The notes under the pieces: model-generated
The model's input: only the letters and a program-made list of their open reading frames with translations
Database searches by the model: none
What the model was told of the DNA's origin: nothing
Position numbers and translations under genes: made by a program
Assembly (NCBI GenBank): GCA_041163945.1
Contig: JBEAQJ010000021.1
Coordinates: forward strand, 1-64,000
From: Roseicyclus sp041163945
GTDB lineage: Bacteria; Pseudomonadota; Alphaproteobacteria; Rhodobacterales; Rhodobacteraceae
Direction: 5' to 3'
DNA: 64,000 nt
Shown: piece by piece, positions 43,787-52,738 of the stretch
Layout of the letters: each line of letters starts with the position of its first letter
Position numbering within the stretch: the stretch's first letter is position 1

Positions 43787-44221
43787 ATGTTGCGATCTTT
43801 TGTGTTTGGTTTGACCTTGGCGTTCACCCCCGTCGCCGCCGCGGCACAGGACGCCATCACCTTTGCCTATCCGGGCAGCTATGACGATGCCCGTTTCGCC
43901 GTCGAAAACGCGATCATCGACCGTGGCCTTGTGATCGATTTCACCAGCCATGTGGGCGATATGTTGAACCGCACCGGGGCCGATGTCGGCTCGGCCACGA
44001 CGGTTTTCGACAATGCCGAGATCTTTTTGTTCTGTTCGGCCGCCGTGTCGCGTCGCGTGATGGAAGCCGATCCCATGAACATCATGCATTGCCCCTATGG
44101 CATCTTCGTCGCCGAACGCGACGGCGCCGTGATGATCGGGCATCGCGATTATCCCGATGGCCCGATGCAAGAGGTCGAGGCCCTGCTGGATGCCATCATC
44201 CTTGAGGCGATGGCCCCCTAG
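43787..44221 (+). CDS. periplasmic DUF302-like protein
   Basis: The 144-residue protein has a signal peptide (MLRSFVFGLTLAFTPVAAAAQ) and a short alpha/beta domain with SYDDARFAVENAIIDRGLVI and IFLFCSAAVSRRVMEADP, the layout of DUF302. Function is unknown. It lies 3' of soxF and before a YeeE/YedE gene, behind the hairpin. Two cysteines, in FLFCSAA and MHCPYG, could bind sulfur or metal. Confidence 0.75.
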   Translation: MLRSFVFGLTLAFTPVAAAAQDAITFAYPGSYDDARFAVENAIIDRGLVIDFTSHVGDMLNRTGADVGSATTVFDNAEIFLFCSAAVSRRVMEADPMNIMHCPYGIFVAERDGAVMIGHRDYPDGPMQEVEALLDAIILEAMAP

Positions 44222-44331
44222 CCAGACCCGACCCGACCGCCCCGTGGCGCGGTGCGGGCCCCGGTTTGATGCATGTCAACGCGCGCCCGCAACCGGCGGG
44301 CCAAAGCCGGTGAAATTCGGGGGGCAGTCAG

Positions 44332-45396
44332 ATGCTGGAAGAGCTGCTGTTGGCATGGGGCGAGCCGATGGTGCTGGCCTGTGCCGGTGCGTTGACCGGG
44401 GTGGTGTTCGGCTGGGCGGCGCAGCGGTCGCGCTTTTGCCTGCGCGCGGCCACGGCCGAGGTGGCCGATGGCCATCTGGGCCCAAAGCTTGCGATCTGGT
44501 TGATCGCCTTTTTCGCCGCCTTGACCTTGACGCAGGCAGGTCTTGCGCTGGGGCTTTTCGATGTTTCGAGCGCCCGCCAACTCGCGGCGCAAGGGTCGGT
44601 GTCGGGCGCGCTGATCGGGGGCGTCTTGTTTGGGGTGGGCATGATCCTGGCCCGCGGTTGTGCCTCGCGCTTGCTGGTGCTGTCGGCAACGGGCAATTTG
44701 CGGGCCTTGATCACGGGGCTGGTGGTCACCTTGGTGGCGCAGGCGGCGCTGACCGGGGTTCTGGCGCCCGCGCGCGAATGGGTCAGCGCATTATGGACCG
44801 TGCCGGGTGGGGCAGGGCGCAACCTGCTGCAAAGCATTGGTCTGGGGCATGATGGGGCGGCGGTCGCATCGGCCGTGGCCTGGGCGGGTGCGCTTGGCTT
44901 TGGGGTGCGGCGCGGCCTGGGCGGGGGCGCGATGATCGGCGCCGGCGTCGTGGGCATGGCCGTGGCGATGGGCTGGGCGCTGACGGCGCTGGTGGCCGCG
45001 CATAGCTTCGAACTTGTGCCGGTGTCCTCCGTCACCTTCACCGGACCCGCGACCGACACCTTGATGGCGCTGGTGGCCGAGCGCCGCGTGGCGCTGTCGT
45101 TCGGCATCGGCCTGGTGCCGGGCGTGTTTCTGGGCGCCGGTGCGGCCGCCATGGTCTTCGGGGATTGGCGGCTTGAGCGGTTCGGCCCCGATACCCCGAT
45201 GGAACGTTACCTGATTGGCGCCGTGCTGATGGGGTTTGGTGCCATGCTGGCGGGGGGCTGTGCCGTGGGGGCAGGGGTTTCCGGCGGGGCGGTGTTTTCG
45301 ACCACCGCCCTGCTTGCGGTTTTTGCCATGTGGCTTGGTGCGATGACCACCGCGCGCCTGCTGGCGTGGCGCGCGCGCGGGGTTCAGACCGTGTAG
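44332..45396 (+). CDS. second YeeE/YedE-family sulfur transport protein
   Basis: The 354-residue membrane protein has the same family motifs as the one at the left end of the cluster: QRSRFCLRAAT, ARGCASRLLVLSATGNLRAL and LAGGCAVGAGVSGGAVFSTTALL. The two are not close copies. It lies at the right end of the sox cluster, 110 bp after the DUF302-like gene. A sulfur-transport role is inferred. Its last 13 bp overlap the convergent SDR gene. Confidence 0.85.
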   Translation: MLEELLLAWGEPMVLACAGALTGVVFGWAAQRSRFCLRAATAEVADGHLGPKLAIWLIAFFAALTLTQAGLALGLFDVSSARQLAAQGSVSGALIGGVLFGVGMILARGCASRLLVLSATGNLRALITGLVVTLVAQAALTGVLAPAREWVSALWTVPGGAGRNLLQSIGLGHDGAAVASAVAWAGALGFGVRRGLGGGAMIGAGVVGMAVAMGWALTALVAAHSFELVPVSSVTFTGPATDTLMALVAERRVALSFGIGLVPGVFLGAGAAAMVFGDWRLERFGPDTPMERYLIGAVLMGFGAMLAGGCAVGAGVSGGAVFSTTALLAVFAMWLGAMTTARLLAWRARGVQTV

Positions 45397-46127
45397 TTCA
45401 GCCCCAGCCGTCCGCCATCGACATAGATCGTTTCGCCGGTGACATAGCTGGCCTTTGGCGAACACAGAAAAGCCACGACGTTGCCGATTTCGTCGGCGCT
45501 GCCGACACGGCCCATCGGGGTGCGCGACAGCACGCGCGCCAAAGCTTCGGGGCTGGCGTTGACACCCGCCATCATATCGGTGTCGATCGAACCCGGGCCA
45601 ACGGCGTTGACACGGATGCCATGGGCGGCCAGCGCCAGCGCCGAGGCCTTGGTCAGTTGCTGCACCCCCCCCTTGGAGGCGCAATAGGCCGGGATCGCGG
45701 GGATCGCGACCACCGCATTGATCGATGACATGTTCACGATGGCGCCCTTGATGTCTGCCGCGATCATGCCCTTGGCGGCGCGCTGCGTCGCCGCGAAGAC
45801 CGCGCGCAGGTTCAACCCGATCACGGCGTCGAAATCGGCCAGATCATAGGTCAGAAAATCACCGGGACGCGCGATGCCGGCATTGTTGACCAATGCGGCA
45901 ACCGGCCCCTCTTCGGCCTCGATCTGGTCAAACAGGGCCATCAACGCCGCCGTATCGGCCACATCGCAGGCAAAACCGCGCCCGCCGATGGCCTTGGCCG
46001 CATCAGCCACGGCCGGTTTCACATCGGCCAGAATCACGCGGTAGGCATCGGCCGCCAGTGCCCGCCCGCAGGCCAGCCCGATCCCCTGCGCGCCGCCGGT
46101 GACCAAGGCGATGGGTTGATCGGTCAT
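45384..46127 (-). CDS. SDR-family oxidoreductase
   Basis: This 247-residue short-chain dehydrogenase has TGGAQGIG, NNAGIARPG, MSSINAVVAIP and the catalytic YCASK. It ends with TGETIYVDGGRLG. Start ATG 46127 follows GGGAGGACACATC. It is divergent from the metal importer and shares its 205-bp regulatory region. Its substrate is unknown; related enzymes reduce or oxidise sugars and hydroxy acids. Confidence 0.88.
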   Translation of the reverse strand: MTDQPIALVTGGAQGIGLACGRALAADAYRVILADVKPAVADAAKAIGGRGFACDVADTAALMALFDQIEAEEGPVAALVNNAGIARPGDFLTYDLADFDAVIGLNLRAVFAATQRAAKGMIAADIKGAIVNMSSINAVVAIPAIPAYCASKGGVQQLTKASALALAAHGIRVNAVGPGSIDTDMMAGVNASPEALARVLSRTPMGRVGSADEIGNVVAFLCSPKASYVTGETIYVDGGRLGLNYTV

Positions 46128-46221
46128 GATGTGTCCTCCCGTGTGTTTCGACGCGGCAAACCTGCGGCGTGCGGCGGTGGCTGTCAATTCGCAAGCCGGT
46201 GGCGGGCGCACGGATATTTGA

Positions 46222-46238
46222 TTGCGACTAAGTCGCAA
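46222..46238. promoter_or_regulatory. palindromic operator 1 upstream of metal importer
   Basis: Perfect arms TTGCGAC and GTCGCAA flank TAA. Together with operator 2 the consensus is TGCGAN-NNN-NTCGCA. It lies 5 bp upstream of a TTGACT minus-35-like element. The shape resembles Fur-superfamily (Fur, Mur, Zur) sites. Confidence 0.65.
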
Positions 46239-46243
46239 CTGCA

Positions 46244-46273
46244 TTGACTTTTTGCGAACGTTTCGCATTTTAT
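46244..46273 (+). promoter_or_regulatory. candidate promoter of metal importer operon
   Basis: TTGACT (46244-46249) and TTTTAT (46268-46273) are 18 bp apart, about 60 bp before the start of the binding-protein gene. Operator 2 lies between the two boxes and operator 1 just upstream, as expected for a repressed promoter. Confidence 0.5.
46253..46267. promoter_or_regulatory. palindromic operator 2 upstream of metal importer
   Basis: Perfect arms TGCGAA and TTCGCA flank CGT. Its centre is 30 bp from that of operator 1, about three helical turns, so two dimers could bind on one face of the DNA. It lies between the candidate minus-35 and minus-10. Confidence 0.65.
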
Positions 46274-46332
46274 GCGGTGACGGCACGGACAGCGCGCCCG
46301 GTTGCGCGCATGACCAACAACAGGTTCACGAA

Positions 46333-47283
46333 ATGCTGACCCGACGTCTGTTATTGTCTGGCGCCATCGCCGTCGCGCTGGCGCTGCCGGCCGCAGCGCA
46401 AGATGTGCTGCGTGTCGTCACAACCACCGGCATGATCGCCGATGCCGCCCGCCAGGTGGGCGGTGATCGGGTGGCGGTCACGGCACTGATGGGGCCGGGG
46501 GTCGACCCCCACGGCTATCGCCAGACCCGCAGCGATATCGTGGCTGCCGCCAGCGCCGATCTGGTGCTGTGGAACGGACTTTACCTTGAGGCCCAGCTGG
46601 AATCGTTGCTGTTGGAACTTGCCGAAACCCGCCCCGTGGTGGCCTTGGCCGAAACCATCCCCGCGGCGCAGTTGATCGCGTCGCCCGATTACGCGGACCG
46701 CTTCGATCCCCATGTCTGGATGGACCCGGACCTGTGGGCGCAGGTGGTTCTGGCCACGCGCGATGCGATGATCGCGGCCGATCCCGCCGGGGCGGACATC
46801 TATCGCGCCAACACCGAAACCCATCTGGCCGCGCTGTCCGATCTTGCAAGCTATGCCCGGATGGTGCTGGGCTCGGTCCCGGCCGCATCGCGTGTGCTGG
46901 TCACCGCACATGATGCCTTTGGCTATTTCGGGGCCGCCTATGGATTTGAAGTGGTGGGGATTCAGGGCATTTCCACCGAAAGCGAAGCGGGGCTGCAACG
47001 CATCGCCGCGCTGGTCGAAATGCTGGTCGCCCGCGACATCGGCGCGGTGTTCGTCGAAAGCTCGGTTTCGGATCGCAACATCCGTGCGCTGATCGAAGGG
47101 GCCGCCGCCCAGGGTCACGCGGTGGTGATCGGGGGCGAGCTGTTTTCCGACGCGATGGGCGCGCCCGGCAGCTACGAAGGAACCTATCTTGGCATGATCG
47201 ATCACAATGTCACCACCATCGCCCGTGCGCTGGGGGGCCAAGCGCCTGCGCGCGGCCGGATGGATGCCCTGGCCATGAATTGA
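46333..47283 (+). CDS. metal ABC transporter substrate-binding protein (TroA/ZnuA family)
   Basis: The 316-residue protein has a signal peptide (MLTRRLLLSGAIAVALALP) and metal ligands at His60 (VDPHGY), His127 (FDPHVW), His193 (TAHDAFGY) and Asp273 (ELFSDAMG). This His-His-His-Asp set matches TroA, which binds Zn or Mn. There is no His-rich loop as in typical ZnuA. ATG 46333 is the start giving the signal peptide directly. It is the first gene of a four-gene operon. Confidence 0.9.
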   Translation: MLTRRLLLSGAIAVALALPAAAQDVLRVVTTTGMIADAARQVGGDRVAVTALMGPGVDPHGYRQTRSDIVAAASADLVLWNGLYLEAQLESLLLELAETRPVVALAETIPAAQLIASPDYADRFDPHVWMDPDLWAQVVLATRDAMIAADPAGADIYRANTETHLAALSDLASYARMVLGSVPAASRVLVTAHDAFGYFGAAYGFEVVGIQGISTESEAGLQRIAALVEMLVARDIGAVFVESSVSDRNIRALIEGAAAQGHAVVIGGELFSDAMGAPGSYEGTYLGMIDHNVTTIARALGGQAPARGRMDALAMN

Positions 47284-47291
47284 CCCAGCCC

Positions 47292-48104
47292 ATGCCCGAA
47301 CCCCTCAGCTTGGCGGCCCGGAACGGGGCGGTTCTGCACAACAACGCGGATCCCGCCGCCGCGCTTGACGTGCGGGGCCTGACGGTCAGCTACGGCGCCA
47401 AGCCTGCCCTGTTTTCGGTCGATGCCCGCTTTCCGGCGGGCGCGCTGTCGGCCATCGTGGGGCCGAACGGTGCGGGAAAATCGACCTTTCTGAAGGCCGC
47501 GCTGGGGTTGGTGCCACGCGTATCAGGCGAGGTGCGGTTTTTCGGCGGCCCGCTTGCCGCGATGCGGGCGCGGATCGCCTATGTGCCGCAGCGCGCCAGT
47601 GTCGACTGGGATTTTCCCACCACGGTGATGGATGTGGTGCTGATGGGGCGCTACCGCAGCTTGGGGCTGTTGGCGCGTGTCAGACCGGCGGACCGGGCGC
47701 TGGCCCAAGACGCGCTGGCCCGCATGGGCATGGCCGAATTCGCCGACCGTCAGATCGGCCAATTGTCGGGTGGCCAGCAACAGCGCGTGTTCCTTGCGCG
47801 CGCCCTGGCCCAGCAGGCCGATCTGTACCTGCTTGACGAACCCTTTGCCGGGGTCGATGCCGCGACCGAGCGGGCCATCGTCGCGGTCTTGAAAGAATTG
47901 GGCCAGCAGGGAAAGACGGTGATCGCGGTCCATCACGACCTGTCGAGTGTGGCGGATTATTTCGATCATGTGTTGCTGATCAACCTGCGCGCGGTCGCGC
48001 AAGGGCCGGTCGCGACGACCTTTACCCATGACGCCTTGGCCCAAACCTATGGCGGGCGTCTGGCGGGCGTGCAGCTGGACCCGGCACACCGGGCCGGGGC
48101 CTAG
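47292..48104 (+). CDS. metal ABC transporter ATPase
   Basis: The 270-residue protein has Walker A GPNGAGKST, signature LSGGQQQR, Walker B LYLLDEPFAGVD and the histidine switch HHDLSS. A 25-residue N-terminal extension precedes the cassette. ATG 47292 lies 8 bp after the stop of the binding-protein gene. An in-frame TTG at 47280 would add four residues. It powers both permeases. Confidence 0.9.
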   Translation: MPEPLSLAARNGAVLHNNADPAAALDVRGLTVSYGAKPALFSVDARFPAGALSAIVGPNGAGKSTFLKAALGLVPRVSGEVRFFGGPLAAMRARIAYVPQRASVDWDFPTTVMDVVLMGRYRSLGLLARVRPADRALAQDALARMGMAEFADRQIGQLSGGQQQRVFLARALAQQADLYLLDEPFAGVDAATERAIVAVLKELGQQGKTVIAVHHDLSSVADYFDHVLLINLRAVAQGPVATTFTHDALAQTYGGRLAGVQLDPAHRAGA

Positions 48105-48108
48105 GGCC

Positions 48109-49332
48109 ATGGCGGGCTTTCTGGCGGCGCTGACGCTGGGGGCGGGCTACAACGCGGCCCTGGTCACCATCGGGGCGGGCTTGCTGGGCCTGTCGGCGGG
48201 CATGGCGGGCAGCTTTCTGGTCTTGCGCAAACGCGCGCTGGTCTCGGACGCGATGGCCCATGCGACGCTGCCGGGCATCGGGGTGGCGTTTTTGATCATG
48301 GTGGCGCTTGGCCAGGATGGGCGCAGCCTGCCCGGCCTGCTGATCGGCGCGGCAGCCAGTGCGGTGATCGGCCTTGGGCTGGTCGATTGGGTGGTGCGCC
48401 GCACGCGGTTGGCCGAAGATGCCGCCATCGGCGCTGTCTTGTCGGTCTTTTTCGGTCTTGGCGTGGTGATCTTGACGGTGATCCAGGCGCTCGACCGGGG
48501 CCGACAAGCCGGTCTGGAGGATTTTTTGCTGGGCGCGACCGCCGGCATGCTGTTTGATGATGCGCTGCTGATCGCGGTTGGGGGGGCGGTGGTGATGGCG
48601 GCGGTCTGGTTTTTGCGCCGCCCGATGACGCTGGTGGCCTTTGATCCCGGCCATGCGGCCGCCATCGGCGTGCCGGTTGCGCGCGTCGATCTGGCCCTGA
48701 TGGGGTTGGTGATGTCGGTCACGGTGATCGGGCTGATGCTGGTCGGATTGGTGTTGATCGTGGCGCTGCTGATCATCCCGGCGGTCACCGCACGGTTCTG
48801 GACCGACCGCGTCGAACCGATGGTGTGGATCGCGGGCGCCGTGGGTGGGGCTGCGGGGTATCTGGGGGCGGCCCTGTCGGCATCGGCGCCCGATGTGCCG
48901 ACCGGGCCCATCATCGTGCTGTTCGCGGCGGCGCTGTTTGCGCTGTCGCTGTTGCTGGCGCCAAGACGCGGGGTGCTGGCCGCGCTTCTGGCGCGCCGCC
49001 GGTTCCACGCCCGGGTGCATCTGCGCCAGGGGCTGTTGGCCTTGGCGCGTGCCGAGCCGATCCTGGATCCGCTGACGCTGCGCGTTTTGCGCGCGCAGGG
49101 GTTGATCCGCCCCGATGGGGTGGCCACCGACACGGGGCGGGCATGGGCGGCAAGATCGCTGCGCGACGAACGCCGCTGGGATCTGGCCCGCGCGCTGTAC
49201 CAAGATACGGGCCAGGGTGTGGGCTACGACGGGCTGACGCCGATCGAGACGGTTTTTACCGCCGACCAGATCGCGGAACTGGACGCACGGCTGGGCCCGC
49301 CGCAGGCGGTCAGGGGGCCAGATGGGCGCTGA
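48109..49332 (+). CDS. metal ABC transporter permease with C-terminal winged-helix-like extension
   Basis: The 407-residue protein has an ABC-3 family membrane domain (residues about 1-290) with SDAMAHATLPGIGVAF. The remaining ~115 residues form an extra soluble part: LDPLTLRVLRAQGLIR, TDTGRAWAARSLRDERRWDLARAL. This pattern resembles the winged-helix region of DtxR/MntR-type proteins, which is also attached to some TroC-like permeases. It may sense metal or interact with the ATPase. Start ATG 48109; the 3' end overlaps the next permease by 11 bp. Confidence 0.87.
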   Translation: MAGFLAALTLGAGYNAALVTIGAGLLGLSAGMAGSFLVLRKRALVSDAMAHATLPGIGVAFLIMVALGQDGRSLPGLLIGAAASAVIGLGLVDWVVRRTRLAEDAAIGAVLSVFFGLGVVILTVIQALDRGRQAGLEDFLLGATAGMLFDDALLIAVGGAVVMAAVWFLRRPMTLVAFDPGHAAAIGVPVARVDLALMGLVMSVTVIGLMLVGLVLIVALLIIPAVTARFWTDRVEPMVWIAGAVGGAAGYLGAALSASAPDVPTGPIIVLFAAALFALSLLLAPRRGVLAALLARRRFHARVHLRQGLLALARAEPILDPLTLRVLRAQGLIRPDGVATDTGRAWAARSLRDERRWDLARALYQDTGQGVGYDGLTPIETVFTADQIAELDARLGPPQAVRGPDGR

Positions 49333-50248
49333 ATTCGTGCAATTTTCGCTGACCCCGATGCTGATTGGCGTGCTTGCGGCCATCGCCTGCGCAATTCCGG
49401 GGAATTTCCTGATCCTGCGCCGGCAGTCGCTGATCGGCGATGCCATCAGCCATGTGGTCTTGCCCGGCATCGTGGTGGCGTTTCTGGTCACGGGATCCCT
49501 GGCCACATTTCCGATGTTGATGGGGGCCGGCGCGGCGGCACTTTTGGCGGTGGTGCTGATCGAGGTGATCCGCCGTCTGGGCCGGATCGAACCGGGTGCT
49601 GCGATGGGTGTGGTGTTCACCGCGCTTTTTGCCAGCGGTGTGTTGTTGTTGGAACGCTCAGACGCGTCGCGGGTGCATCTGGATGTCGAGCATGCGCTGA
49701 TGGGCAATCTGGAAACGCTGATCTGGCTGCGCGCAAGCGGGTGGGACAGCCTGCTTGACCCGGTCGCGCTGGCGCATCTTCCGCCTGAATTGCCGCGCAT
49801 CGCGGCGGTCGCGCTTTTGATGGTGGGGCTGACAGGGCTGTTCTGGCGGCCCTTGAAGCTTGCGACCTTTGACGAAGGCTTTGCGCGCGCCATCGGCTTG
49901 CCGGTTTCGGCCATCGGGCTTGGTCTGGTGATCGCGGCGGCGGTGGCGGCGGTGGCGGCCTTCGATGCGGTGGGATCAATCATCGTGATCGCGATGTTCA
50001 TCTGCCCACCGGCAGCCGCGCGGCTGTTGACCAATTCGCTGGCCGCGCAGCTTTGGCTGTCGGTGGGGCTTGCGACGCTGGCCGCCGTTCTGGGCTATGT
50101 GGCGGCGGGGTATGGGCCGATCTGGCTGGGATTTGACAATTCGGTCAGCGCCGCGGGCATGATCGCCACCACATCGGGGCTGATCCTGGCCGGGGCCTGC
50201 CTGTGGGGGCCGCATCGCGCGCGGTCCGGCGGGCCATCGGGGGCGTGA
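49322..50248 (+). CDS. metal ABC transporter permease (second)
   Basis: This 308-residue ABC-3 permease has GDAISHVVLPGIVVAFLV near its start and about eight hydrophobic segments. It lacks the soluble extension of the first permease. Two permeases per operon is the TroCD or MntCD plan and suggests a heterodimeric channel. It is the last gene of the transporter operon and is 58 bp before kynureninase. Confidence 0.9.
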   Translation: MGAEFVQFSLTPMLIGVLAAIACAIPGNFLILRRQSLIGDAISHVVLPGIVVAFLVTGSLATFPMLMGAGAAALLAVVLIEVIRRLGRIEPGAAMGVVFTALFASGVLLLERSDASRVHLDVEHALMGNLETLIWLRASGWDSLLDPVALAHLPPELPRIAAVALLMVGLTGLFWRPLKLATFDEGFARAIGLPVSAIGLGLVIAAAVAAVAAFDAVGSIIVIAMFICPPAAARLLTNSLAAQLWLSVGLATLAAVLGYVAAGYGPIWLGFDNSVSAAGMIATTSGLILAGACLWGPHRARSGGPSGA

Positions 50249-50306
50249 TTGCTTGCGGTGCCGCGCAGGCCGGGGCAGGGTGGCGCAAAAGGCAAAAGGG
50301 CGCATC

Positions 50307-51494
50307 ATGACCATCCTGCGCAAGCATCTGTTCGATCTGCCCCAAGGGGTGATCTATCTCGACGGCAATTCGCTGGGGCCGCTGCCACGCGCCGTGCCCG
50401 CACGCCTGGCCCAGGCGGTCACGGGCGAATGGGGCGCGCATCTGATCAAGGGCTGGAACCTTGACGGCTGGATGACGCAACCGGCCCGCGTGGGCGACCG
50501 GGTGGGGCGCTTGATCGGGGCGCCGGCAGGCAGCGTGGTGATGGGCGATACGCTGTCGATCAAGGTGTATCAGGCCCTGTCGGCGGCGCTGTCGCTGCGG
50601 CCCGGGCGGCGGGTGATCGTATCGGACAGCGGCAATTTTCCCAGCGATCTTTACATGGCCGACGGGCTGATCCGGCATCTGGATCAGGGTCATGACTTGC
50701 GTGTGGTGGCCCCCGAAGCGGTGGCCGATGCCATTGATCAAGATGTCGCGGCCGTGCTTTTGACCCATGTCGATTACCGCACCGGGCGGATGCATGACAT
50801 GGCCGGCATCACATCCGCGGCCCACGCGGCTGGGGCTGTGATGATCTGGGATCTGGCCCACAGCGCGGGCGCGGTCCCGGTCGATCTGGCGGCCTCACAC
50901 GCGGAGTTTGCCGTCGGCTGCAGCTACAAATACCTCAATGGTGGGCCGGGTGCGCCGGCTTTTATCTATGTGCGCCCCGATCTGGTCGACCGTATCGATC
51001 CGGCGCTGGCCGGCTGGCTGGGGCATGCCGCGCCCTTTGCCTTTGATCTGGATTACAGGCCGGCCCCCGGTGTGGCGCGGATGCGGGTGGGCACGCCACC
51101 GGTCTTGCAGATGACCGCGCTTGATGCGGCGCTCGATGTCTGGGATGGCGTCGACATGGCCGAGCTGCGCGCCGCGTCGGTGGCGCTGTGCGAACAGTTC
51201 ATCGCCCTTGTGGGCGCGCACTGCCCCGGGTTGGTTCTGGCCAGCCCGCGCGCGGCCGATCTGCGCGGCTCGCAGGTGTCGTTTCACTTTGCCCATGGCT
51301 ACGCCGCCATGCAGGCCCTGATCGCGCAGGGCGTGATCGGCGATTTTCGGGCCCCGGATATCATGCGCTTTGGCTTTACGCCGCTTTACATCGATCACGC
51401 GGATGTGGCCCGCGCGGCCGAGATCCTGGCCGGCATCATCGCCGACAGGCTTTGGGATCGGCCCGAATACCAGGCCCGTCAGGCCGTCACCTAA
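50307..51494 (+). CDS. kynU: kynureninase
   Basis: The 395-residue PLP enzyme has family motifs IYLDGNSLGPLP, WNLDGWMTQP, WDLAHSAGAVPVDL (Asp182) and the PLP lysine in GCSYKYLNGGPGAP (Lys208). It cleaves kynurenine to anthranilate and alanine in tryptophan degradation. No other kynurenine-pathway gene is visible. It follows the metal transporter in the same direction but the 58-bp gap does not prove one operon. The stop overlaps the convergent CoA-transferase gene by 4 bp. Confidence 0.93.
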   Translation: MTILRKHLFDLPQGVIYLDGNSLGPLPRAVPARLAQAVTGEWGAHLIKGWNLDGWMTQPARVGDRVGRLIGAPAGSVVMGDTLSIKVYQALSAALSLRPGRRVIVSDSGNFPSDLYMADGLIRHLDQGHDLRVVAPEAVADAIDQDVAAVLLTHVDYRTGRMHDMAGITSAAHAAGAVMIWDLAHSAGAVPVDLAASHAEFAVGCSYKYLNGGPGAPAFIYVRPDLVDRIDPALAGWLGHAAPFAFDLDYRPAPGVARMRVGTPPVLQMTALDAALDVWDGVDMAELRAASVALCEQFIALVGAHCPGLVLASPRAADLRGSQVSFHFAHGYAAMQALIAQGVIGDFRAPDIMRFGFTPLYIDHADVARAAEILAGIIADRLWDRPEYQARQAVT

Positions 51495-52738
51495 GACGCC
51501 AGGCACAGCGGGTCGTGGGCGGGTCCGGCCACGATGCCCGTGTCGAACAGCCGCCCGATCGCCCCCGAAGACAGGCCCACCACATCGGCCAGAACCGCCT
51601 CGGTGTGCTGGCCCAGCCGCGGTGCGGGGCCCGCCGGGGTGCGCGGGTGCGCGCCGAACGACAGCGGCGATCCGGGGCTGAGATACCGCCCGATGCCCGG
51701 CTGGTCCACCGGGGCAAAGATCGGGTTGTCGAGCGACAGGTCAGGGTCGTGTTCGATGGCCTCGGCAAAGCTGCGAAAGACCGACCATGTCACACCGGCG
51801 CGGTCGAAATCCGCCGCGAAATCGGCAAGGCTGCGGGCCGCGAACCAAGGGGCCAGAACCGCCGTGATGGCATGGCGGGCCTGCCAGCGGGCGCCTTCGT
51901 CGCGGAAATCGAGGCCCGTGGCGTCGGCCAGCGCGGCCATCGCGTCGGTCATGCCCGTGACCTTGAGCAGCCCCTGCCATTGCCGTGCGGTCAGGCCGAT
52001 CACCATCACGCGTGATCCGTCGGCGCACAGGAAATCCTGCCCATAAGCGCCATAAAGGCTGTTGCCGGCGCGCCCTCGGGTCTGGCCGGTCAGCGCATGT
52101 TCCCCGATGATGCCCAGATGGCCCAGCATGGCCACCGCCACATCCTTGAGCGTCAGATCCACGGCCTGGCCGGTCGCGTGGCGCAGCCGGTGGCGTTCGG
52201 CGGCCAAGAGCGCTTGCACCACAAGCCCGCCCGCGATCGCATCCCATGCCGGCAGCGCATGGGCCACCGGGGTGTCCGAGCCCTCGGGGCCGGTGGCCAT
52301 CGGAAAGCCCACGGCGGGGTTCACGGTGTAATCCACCGCCGGTCGTCCCTGGCGATCCCCGCGCAGGCTGACCGAAATCAGATCGTCGCGCCGGGCGGAC
52401 AAGGTGGCGTGGTCGGTCCAACCCGGCGTGGCCAGATTGGTGATGAACAGCCCGGCGTCGGGGCCGGGCGCACAGATGATTTCTTGGGCGATCTCTCGGC
52501 CTTGCGGGGTTTTGACATCGATGGCGACCGAGCGCTTGCCCTTGTTCATGCCCGCCCAGAACAGGCTGGCGCCATTGGGCGCAAGCGGCCAGCGGCCCTG
52601 ATCCATGCCGCCCGTGGGCAGGTCGAACCGGATCACATCGGCACCCATCTGGGCCAGGCTCATCCCCGCCAGCGGCACCGCGACAAAGGCCGAGCTTTCG
52701 ACCACACGCATTCCGGACAGAACGCCCATCATTCCCAC
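51491..52738 (-). CDS. mct: mesaconyl-CoA C1-C4 CoA transferase (2-methylfumaryl-CoA isomerase), CaiB/BaiF family
   Basis: The 415-residue protein is a class III CoA transferase. It shares long stretches with the Chloroflexus mesaconyl-CoA isomerase as I remember it: GVLSGMRVVESSAFVA, FWAGMNKGKRSVAID, VDYTVNPAVGFPMATGPEG, LLAAERHRLR and GLSSGAIGRLFDTGIVAG. That enzyme moves CoA inside mesaconate from C1 to C4 in the 3-hydroxypropionate bi-cycle. It is the last gene of the minus-strand operon and overlaps the hydratase gene by 10 bp. Finding it next to the hydratase strengthens the call. Confidence 0.85.
   Translation of the reverse strand: MGMMGVLSGMRVVESSAFVAVPLAGMSLAQMGADVIRFDLPTGGMDQGRWPLAPNGASLFWAGMNKGKRSVAIDVKTPQGREIAQEIICAPGPDAGLFITNLATPGWTDHATLSARRDDLISVSLRGDRQGRPAVDYTVNPAVGFPMATGPEGSDTPVAHALPAWDAIAGGLVVQALLAAERHRLRHATGQAVDLTLKDVAVAMLGHLGIIGEHALTGQTRGRAGNSLYGAYGQDFLCADGSRVMVIGLTARQWQGLLKVTGMTDAMAALADATGLDFRDEGARWQARHAITAVLAPWFAARSLADFAADFDRAGVTWSVFRSFAEAIEHDPDLSLDNPIFAPVDQPGIGRYLSPGSPLSFGAHPRTPAGPAPRLGQHTEAVLADVVGLSSGAIGRLFDTGIVAGPAHDPLCLAS

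Noticed and set aside
46333..47283. PsaA-like strictly manganese-specific binding protein
   Set aside because: The third metal ligand position is histidine (His193), as in TroA, where PsaA has glutamate; Zn or Mn both remain possible.
48022..50034. 670-codon minus-strand frame over the metal permeases
   Set aside because: Low-complexity Arg/Gln/Pro-rich shadow; the plus strand encodes two clear membrane proteins.
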